Source of the DNA: Streptomyces filipinensis
GTDB taxonomy: Bacteria; Actinomycetota; Actinomycetes; Streptomycetales; Streptomycetaceae
Length of the DNA stretch: 64,000 nt
Assembly: GCF_014649495.1 (NCBI RefSeq)
Contig: NZ_BMTD01000017.1
Coordinates: forward strand, 1-64,000
Direction of reading: 5' to 3'
A model generated the notes under the pieces. The model worked only from the letters and a program-made list of their open reading frames with translations, was not told the origin of the DNA and did not search any database. This document shows positions 59,831 to 64,000 of the stretch, in pieces. The first letter of the stretch is position 1. Each line of letters starts with the position of its first letter. A program made the position numbers and the translations under genes.

Positions 59831-60544
59831 ATGCTTGTCGCCGCCGCAGTCTGTCCCTGCCCTCCGCTGCTCGTGCCCGAGGTCGCAGCGGGTGCCGCTC
59901 CCGAGATGGACCCCGCACGCTCGGCCTGCGCCGACGCGCTCGGTGTGCTCGCCGCCGCCCGTCCGGACCTCCTGGTGGTCGTCGGCCCGGCCGAGCAGAG
60001 CGGGCGCGGATCGTTTCCGCAGGGCAGCCCGGGATCCTTCCGCGGGTTCGGGGTCGGCCTCGACGTACGCCTCGGCACCGCGACGGGGGCCGCCGGCGAG
60101 CGGGAACTGCCGCCGTCGCTGGCCGTCGGCGCCTGGCTGCTGCAGCGGACCGGTTGGGCGGACGCCCCGATCGAGGGGCTCGGGGTCGGGGAACCGCTCG
60201 CGCCCGAGCGGTGTGCCGAGGCCGGCAGGGAGATCGGCGCCCGGGCCGGGCGGGTGGCGCTGCTGGTGATGGGTGATGCCAGCGCGTGCCGCACGGTCAA
60301 GGCGCCGGGTTACCTGGACGAGCGGGCGGCACCCTTCGACGCGGAGGTCGCGCGGGCGCTGGGCGCCGCGGACGTGGATGCCGTCCGGGCGCTGGACGCC
60401 GGGCTGGCACACGAGCTGAAGGCCTCCGGCCGGGCCTCCTGGCAGGTCCTGGCCGGCGCCGCCGAGGGCGCGGACCTGGCCGGCGCGCTGCTGTACGAGG
60501 ACGCGCCGTACGGCGTGGGGTATGTCGTGGCGACCTGGTCCTAG
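59831..60544 (+). CDS. LigB-like (class III extradiol dioxygenase fold) protein, probably non-catalytic
   Basis: A 237-residue protein with the fold of class III extradiol dioxygenases (MLVAAAVCPCPPLLVPEV, VVVGPAEQSG, LVMGDASACR). In active members the first motif is PHPP and the second SPH, giving two His iron ligands; here they read PCPP (Cys10) and VGPA, so both His are missing. It is therefore likely a pseudoenzyme or uses another chemistry. The gene lies between miaB and miaA, and a similarly placed Ala-rich protein is known in Mycobacterium tuberculosis. The ATG at 59831 is supported by TAACCT 7 nt upstream. Confidence 0.75.
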   Translation: MLVAAAVCPCPPLLVPEVAAGAAPEMDPARSACADALGVLAAARPDLLVVVGPAEQSGRGSFPQGSPGSFRGFGVGLDVRLGTATGAAGERELPPSLAVGAWLLQRTGWADAPIEGLGVGEPLAPERCAEAGREIGARAGRVALLVMGDASACRTVKAPGYLDERAAPFDAEVARALGAADVDAVRALDAGLAHELKASGRASWQVLAGAAEGADLAGALLYEDAPYGVGYVVATWS

Positions 60545-60817
60545 CCGGGCGCGGCGCCCTTTCCGGCCGTACGCGGGCCTGCGCGGTGGGCCGCCACGGG
60601 GGTGTGGCTGTGGTGGGGCGCGTGCCGGCTGGGCGCCGGCCGGGGTATCACGGGGGCGCGGTGCGGCGCGTGACGGCCCATGGCCGTCGTGGGCTGCGCG
60701 CCGGCCACCGGCGGGCAGAGGCAGGGGCGGGACCTCGGCCGCACGCGCACAAGGGCGGACGGCCGGGAGCCGCTGTGCTCCACGACCGTCCGCCGATCCC
60801 TGTGCCCTTCAGCAGAC

Positions 60818-61102
60818 TCACGAGGCCGGTGGCGGGCCCTCCGGCGGGGTGGGGGGCATCGGATGGCCGGTGGCCTTCTGCGGGCCGGGGCCCTCCTTGT
60901 GCGCGAGGCGGTCCATCGCCTCCCTGGTCTTGCCGGTGCCCGCCTGGATCCTGTCGCTGTACTTGTGCTTGGTCCGCTCGTCCACGGCCTTCGCGGCCTT
61001 CTCGATGCCGTGCTGGACCTTGTCCCCGTGCTGCCGGGCGAGGTCCGACACCTTGTCCCTGGCCGGGCCGAGCTTGTCCTTCATGTTGTCCAACAGACCC
61101 AT
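60818..61102 (-). CDS. Rv0909-like small protein often called antitoxin
   Basis: A 94-residue, highly charged, helical protein: MGLLDNMKDKLGPARDKVSD and EKAAKAVDERTKHKYSDRI, then a Pro-rich tail. It belongs to a family annotated as Rv0909/MT0933-type antitoxin, but no toxin gene accompanies it here, and the sequence also resembles stress-induced CsbD-like small proteins. Start at 61102 has SD GAAGG 5-6 nt upstream. It is 22 bp downstream of the acidic protein gene, in the same operon. Confidence 0.72.
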   Translation of the reverse strand: MGLLDNMKDKLGPARDKVSDLARQHGDKVQHGIEKAAKAVDERTKHKYSDRIQAGTGKTREAMDRLAHKEGPGPQKATGHPMPPTPPEGPPPAS

Positions 61103-61124
61103 GGTCCACCTTCCCTCGCGGGAG

Positions 61125-61415
61125 TTACCTGCGGGCGCCCTCGCCGGCCTCGTTGTCGGCGGCCTCCTCGGCGGACTGCTGCTTGGGGATGCCGGAGCCG
61201 TCGGATGCGTCGTCCGCACCGGCGCCCGGCGCCGCCGCGTCCTCACTCCCGTCCCCGGCCGAACCCTTCGCCTCCGCCGAACCGGCCGCCTCCGTCTCCG
61301 CCGACTCCGCTTCCGCCACCTCGGCCCCCGCCGACTCCGCGTCGGCCTCCGCCTCGGCGACCGACGCCTCCGGAGTCGCCTTCGACCTGCCGAGGAGTCG
61401 TGCAAAAACGCCCAT
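61125..61415 (-). CDS. Acidic low-complexity small protein
   Basis: A 96-residue protein whose start MGVFARLLGRSK is basic-hydrophobic and the rest is dominated by Glu, Ala, Asp and Ser (VAEAEADAESAGAEVAEAE). It looks intrinsically disordered. The ATG at 61415 has GGAG 6 nt upstream; a GTG at 61421 is possible. It leads the two-gene operon with the Rv0909-like protein. No function can be assigned. Confidence 0.6.
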   Translation of the reverse strand: MGVFARLLGRSKATPEASVAEAEADAESAGAEVAEAESAETEAAGSAEAKGSAGDGSEDAAAPGAGADDASDGSGIPKQQSAEEAADNEAGEGARR

Positions 61416-61598
61416 ATCCACTCCATACGGTACTCGTGCGGGCGAATTCCCGCGTTACCCGGTGCGTACGGTTGCGCCGCCGGGGTCACCGCCTCCGGCG
61501 GACCGGAGGGCGGTACCTCGCCACGGGCAACGACCAGGGACCCCACCTGTCACGTAACTCGTTCGAGACCCCGCCGGGAGGTTTGCGAGACTGGTGCG

Positions 61599-62537
61599 GT
61601 GAGCAGCGCACCCTCCACCCCCCGCGTCATCGCCGTCGTCGGACCCACCGCGGCCGGAAAGTCCGATCTCGGCGTCTTCCTGGCCCAGCAGCTCGGTGGG
61701 GAGGTCGTCAACGCCGACTCCATGCAGCTGTACCGAGGGATGGACATCGGAACCGCCAAGCTGACGCCGGAGGAGCGCGGCGGCATCCCGCACCACCTGA
61801 TGGACATCTGGGACGTCACGGTCACCGCCTCCGTCGCCGAGTACCAGAAACTGGCCCGCGCCCGGATCGACGCGCTGCTCGCCGACGGCCGCTGGCCGAT
61901 CCTGGTCGGCGGCTCCGGCCTGTACGTCCGCGGTGCCGTCGACAACCTGGAGTTCCCCGGTACGGACCCCGAGGTCCGGGCCCGTCTGGAGGAGGAGCTG
62001 GCCCTGCGCGGCTCCGGTGCGCTGCACGCCCGCCTGGCCGCCGCCGACCCGGAGGCCGCCCGCGCGATCCTGCCGAGCAACGGCCGCCGTATCGTCCGGG
62101 CCCTGGAGGTGATCGAGATCACCGGCCGGCCCTTCACCGCGAACCTGCCCGGTCACGACTCCGTCTACGACACCGTCCAGATCGGTGTCGACGTGGCTCG
62201 TCCGGAACTGGACGAACGCATCGCACGCCGCGTCGACCGGATGTGGGAGGCGGGCCTCGTGGACGAGGTACGCGCACTGGAGGCGCAGGGCTTGCGCGAG
62301 GGGCGCACAGCGTCGCGCGCGCTGGGCTACCAGCAGGTGCTCGCGGCGCTCGCCGGGGAGTGCGCCGAAGCGGAAGCGCGGGCCGAGACCGTCCGTGCGA
62401 CCAAACGCTTCGCGCGCCGTCAGGATTCATGGTTCAGGCGCGATCCCCGGGTGCACTGGTTGAGTGGGGCCGTGGCGGATCGCGGGGAACTTCCGCAGCA
62501 GGCCCTGGCGTTGGTCGAACGACCGGTCACAGCCTGA
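61599..62537 (+). CDS. miaA: MiaA, tRNA dimethylallyltransferase
   Basis: A 312-residue enzyme that adds a dimethylallyl group to A37 of tRNAs, the substrate step for MiaB. The P-loop is GPTAAGKS (residues 15-22), followed by NADSMQLYRGMDIGTAK, which holds the catalytic Asp/Thr-Lys and substrate contacts, then GGSGLYVRG, and the tRNA-binding GYQQVL and KRFARRQDSWFRRD. The GTG at 61599 is chosen because GAGACT ends 6 nt before it, as for the AI-2E gene; GGGAGG is too far (about 17 nt) to serve as SD. Confidence 0.95.
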   Translation: MSSAPSTPRVIAVVGPTAAGKSDLGVFLAQQLGGEVVNADSMQLYRGMDIGTAKLTPEERGGIPHHLMDIWDVTVTASVAEYQKLARARIDALLADGRWPILVGGSGLYVRGAVDNLEFPGTDPEVRARLEEELALRGSGALHARLAAADPEAARAILPSNGRRIVRALEVIEITGRPFTANLPGHDSVYDTVQIGVDVARPELDERIARRVDRMWEAGLVDEVRALEAQGLREGRTASRALGYQQVLAALAGECAEAEARAETVRATKRFARRQDSWFRRDPRVHWLSGAVADRGELPQQALALVERPVTA

Positions 62538-62644
62538 TCACGTCATGGCATCGGGATGCGCCGCCGGTCATCGCGGACTTCGGGACCGTGCCATCATCGA
62601 GCTTCGATCGACCAAGTGGAGCCTAGTTGGGAGGGCGCGTGGCG

Positions 62645-63283
62645 ATGGAGGCCAGCCCTCGCGACACCGCACAAAGTGCCGAGCACGTCACCACCGAGGG
62701 TGACGAACCGGACCGGGCCGAGGGGCGCGCTACCGGGGACTGCCGGGCTGAGCACCAGCTGGCCGAAGGCCGGCGCCCGGAGGCCCGACCGGCCGAGGAC
62801 CTGGTCACCGGCGGCCGGCCGGCCGGGCACCGGCTGGCCGAGGAGACCCTCGCCGAAGCCCGGCTGACGGACGACGGGCCCGACGAGACGCCGGACGGCG
62901 TGACCGACGACGGGCCGGAGCCCGAGGAGATGTACCCGGGCGGTCCGGAGGTCGAGGTCGAGCTGCGCCCGCAGCGCCGGCTGCGCATCTGGCAGCTCGC
63001 TCCCATCGTGGGTCTGTCCGCCGTCGGCTCCCTGATGTTCGCCTTCCCGCTCGCCTTCGACTTCGGCGACAGCGGTGCCGTGATCGCCATGCTCGGCCTG
63101 CTGATCTGCTCCTGCGCCGCCGGCTGGGGCATGATGGCCGCCCGCAGGGTGGGCTACACCTGGCCCGGCCTGCCGGCCCGGGGTTCGGGCCGCCGCCCCG
63201 ACTGGCGGGTCGTCCTCGGATACGTCCTGCTGGTGGCCGTAGTGGTGATCCTCGCGATGTGGCGCGTGGCAAGGCTCCGCTGA
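62645..63283 (+). CDS. Membrane protein with acidic N-terminus
   Basis: A 212-residue protein. The first about 110 residues are acidic and repetitive (RAEHQLAEGRRPEARPAEDL, GRPAGHRLAEETLAEARL), then three membrane helices (about 122-140, 145-165, and 190-205: VVLGYVLLVAVVVILAMW). No family is recognised. It lies between miaA and dapF. ATG 62645 or GTG 62639 could be the start; GGGAGGG lies just upstream of both. Confidence 0.65.
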   Translation: MEASPRDTAQSAEHVTTEGDEPDRAEGRATGDCRAEHQLAEGRRPEARPAEDLVTGGRPAGHRLAEETLAEARLTDDGPDETPDGVTDDGPEPEEMYPGGPEVEVELRPQRRLRIWQLAPIVGLSAVGSLMFAFPLAFDFGDSGAVIAMLGLLICSCAAGWGMMAARRVGYTWPGLPARGSGRRPDWRVVLGYVLLVAVVVILAMWRVARLR

Positions 63284-63298
63284 AGCGTGGCCCTCTGC

Positions 63299-63322
63299 GG
63301 GGGTGACCGCGCGGTCACCCCC
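63299..63322. repeat. 24-bp perfect palindrome before dapF
   Basis: GGGGGTGACCGC is followed immediately by its exact reverse complement, with no loop. It lies 16 bp after the membrane protein stop and 91 bp before dapF. It may be a repressor operator or a terminator without U-tract. Confidence 0.55.
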
Positions 63323-63400
63323 TGACGGACCGTACCGTTGCAGGGTCCCGCACCCTCCCGCCTCCCGCCGGCCCAGCCCGGCGGAGCTGGAGCGACCCCG

Positions 63401-63406
63401 TACGAT
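63401..63406 (+). promoter_or_regulatory. -10 element for leaderless dapF
   Basis: TACGAT lies 6 nt before the dapF ATG; no SD is visible. The upstream palindrome at 63299-63322 is about 80 bp away. Confidence 0.5.
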
Positions 63407-63412
63407 CGAGGA

Positions 63413-64000
63413 ATGAGCACACGGATCGCCTTCCTCAAGGGTCACGGCACCGAGAACGACTTCGTGATCGTCCCGGACCCGGAGAACGCCCTCGACCTGA
63501 GCCCGGCCGCCGTCGCCGCCCTGTGCGACCGCCGGGCCGGCATCGGCGGCGACGGTGTGCTGCACGTGGTGCGCTCGGCCGCGCATCCGGAGGCCCTGTC
63601 GATGACGGCCGAGGCCGAGTGGTTCATGGACTACCGCAACGGCGACGGCTCGGTCGCCGAGATGTGCGGCAACGGAGTTCGTGTGTTCGCGCGCTACCTC
63701 CAGCACGCGGGTCATGTGGGCGAAGGTGACGTCGCGATCGCCACGCGCGCGGGCGTGAAGACGGTCCACATCGCGAAGGACGGTGACATCACCGTCGGCA
63801 TGGGCCGCGCCCGCCTGCCGGAGGGCGACGTCACGGTCGGCGTCGGCGAGCTCAGCTGGCCCGCGCGCAACGTGAACATGGGCAACCCGCACGCGGTCGC
63901 CTTCGTCGAGGACCTCGCCGACGCCGGCAACCTGTACACCCCGCCGCCGGTCACCCCGGCGGCCACCTACCCGGACGGGGTGAACGTCGAGTTCGTCGTC
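63413..64000 (+). CDS. dapF: Diaminopimelate epimerase, 5' part
   Basis: The first 196 residues of the epimerase that converts LL- to meso-diaminopimelate for lysine (peptidoglycan precursor). Motifs are KGHGTENDFVIV (substrate contact), GGDGVL, FMDYRNGDGSVAEMCGNGVR with catalytic Cys85, and VNMGNPHAV. The second catalytic Cys lies beyond the window end, so the gene is truncated only by the window. The ATG at 63413 has TACGAT 6 nt before it, suggesting a leaderless message. Confidence 0.95.
   Translation, partial: MSTRIAFLKGHGTENDFVIVPDPENALDLSPAAVAALCDRRAGIGGDGVLHVVRSAAHPEALSMTAEAEWFMDYRNGDGSVAEMCGNGVRVFARYLQHAGHVGEGDVAIATRAGVKTVHIAKDGDITVGMGRARLPEGDVTVGVGELSWPARNVNMGNPHAVAFVEDLADAGNLYTPPPVTPAATYPDGVNVEFVV

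Noticed and set aside
60818..61415. Toxin-antitoxin module suggested by the antitoxin-family protein
   Set aside because: The neighbour is an acidic disordered protein without any toxin motif; the family name alone is weak evidence.

Overview
This 64 kb window is chromosomal DNA from a Streptomyces or a very close relative. The evidence is very high GC with strong third-position GC bias, GTG starts, actinobacterial -10 hexamers placed 6-7 nt before start codons, and a gene order that matches the recA-miaB-dapF core of Streptomyces (osaCAB, ftsK, rimO, pgsA-cinA-clgR, dps, nei, lhr, recA-recX, gluABCD/gluRK, miaB, miaA, dapF).

Layout. 0-1.2 kb: end of an rRNA operon (5S rRNA and terminator), a degenerate sugar-aminotransferase gene and a tRNA-Thr. 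1.2-10.8 kb: the osmoadaptation locus osaC (sigma-factor regulator/phosphatase), osaA (hybrid kinase with about twelve HAMP modules) and osaB (response regulator). 10.9-18.8 kb: ftsK, a RodZ-like HTH membrane protein, rimO, pgsA, cinA, clgR and dps. 18.9-31.8 kb: a small membrane protein, an SDR oxidoreductase, a Nei-type glycosylase, the giant helicase lhr, an AraC regulator with azlCD, a toroid-fold protein, a DUF3046 protein, an AI-2E family permease and a membrane protein. 31.9-40 kb: recA-recX with an SOS-type promoter, an orphan FtsX-type permease, a cysteine dioxygenase-rhodanese pair and an FAD monooxygenase. 40-47.5 kb: glutamate importer gluABCD, its divergent two-component system gluRK, a TAXI receptor and a MazG-like pyrophosphohydrolase. 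47.5-57.8 kb: an accessory block (lipoprotein, MarR, small proteins, then the CHAT locus). 57.9-64 kb: miaB, a LigB-like protein, two small stress-type proteins, miaA, a membrane protein and the 5' part of dapF.

The most unusual segment is 51.2-57.8 kb. Three genes overlap by 4 bp each: a 1276-residue CHAT (caspase-like) protease with an intact His/Cys dyad, a protein whose C-terminus looks like the toxin-binding domain of Xre/MbcA/ParS antitoxins but which lacks a recognisable HTH, and a RES-domain toxin (NAD+-consuming family). A macro-domain protein follows from its own promoter. I infer a protease-gated NAD+-depleting toxin-antitoxin system with a possible ADP-ribose-handling accessory. 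The functional link is inference. Families are called from motifs I could read; no database search was possible.
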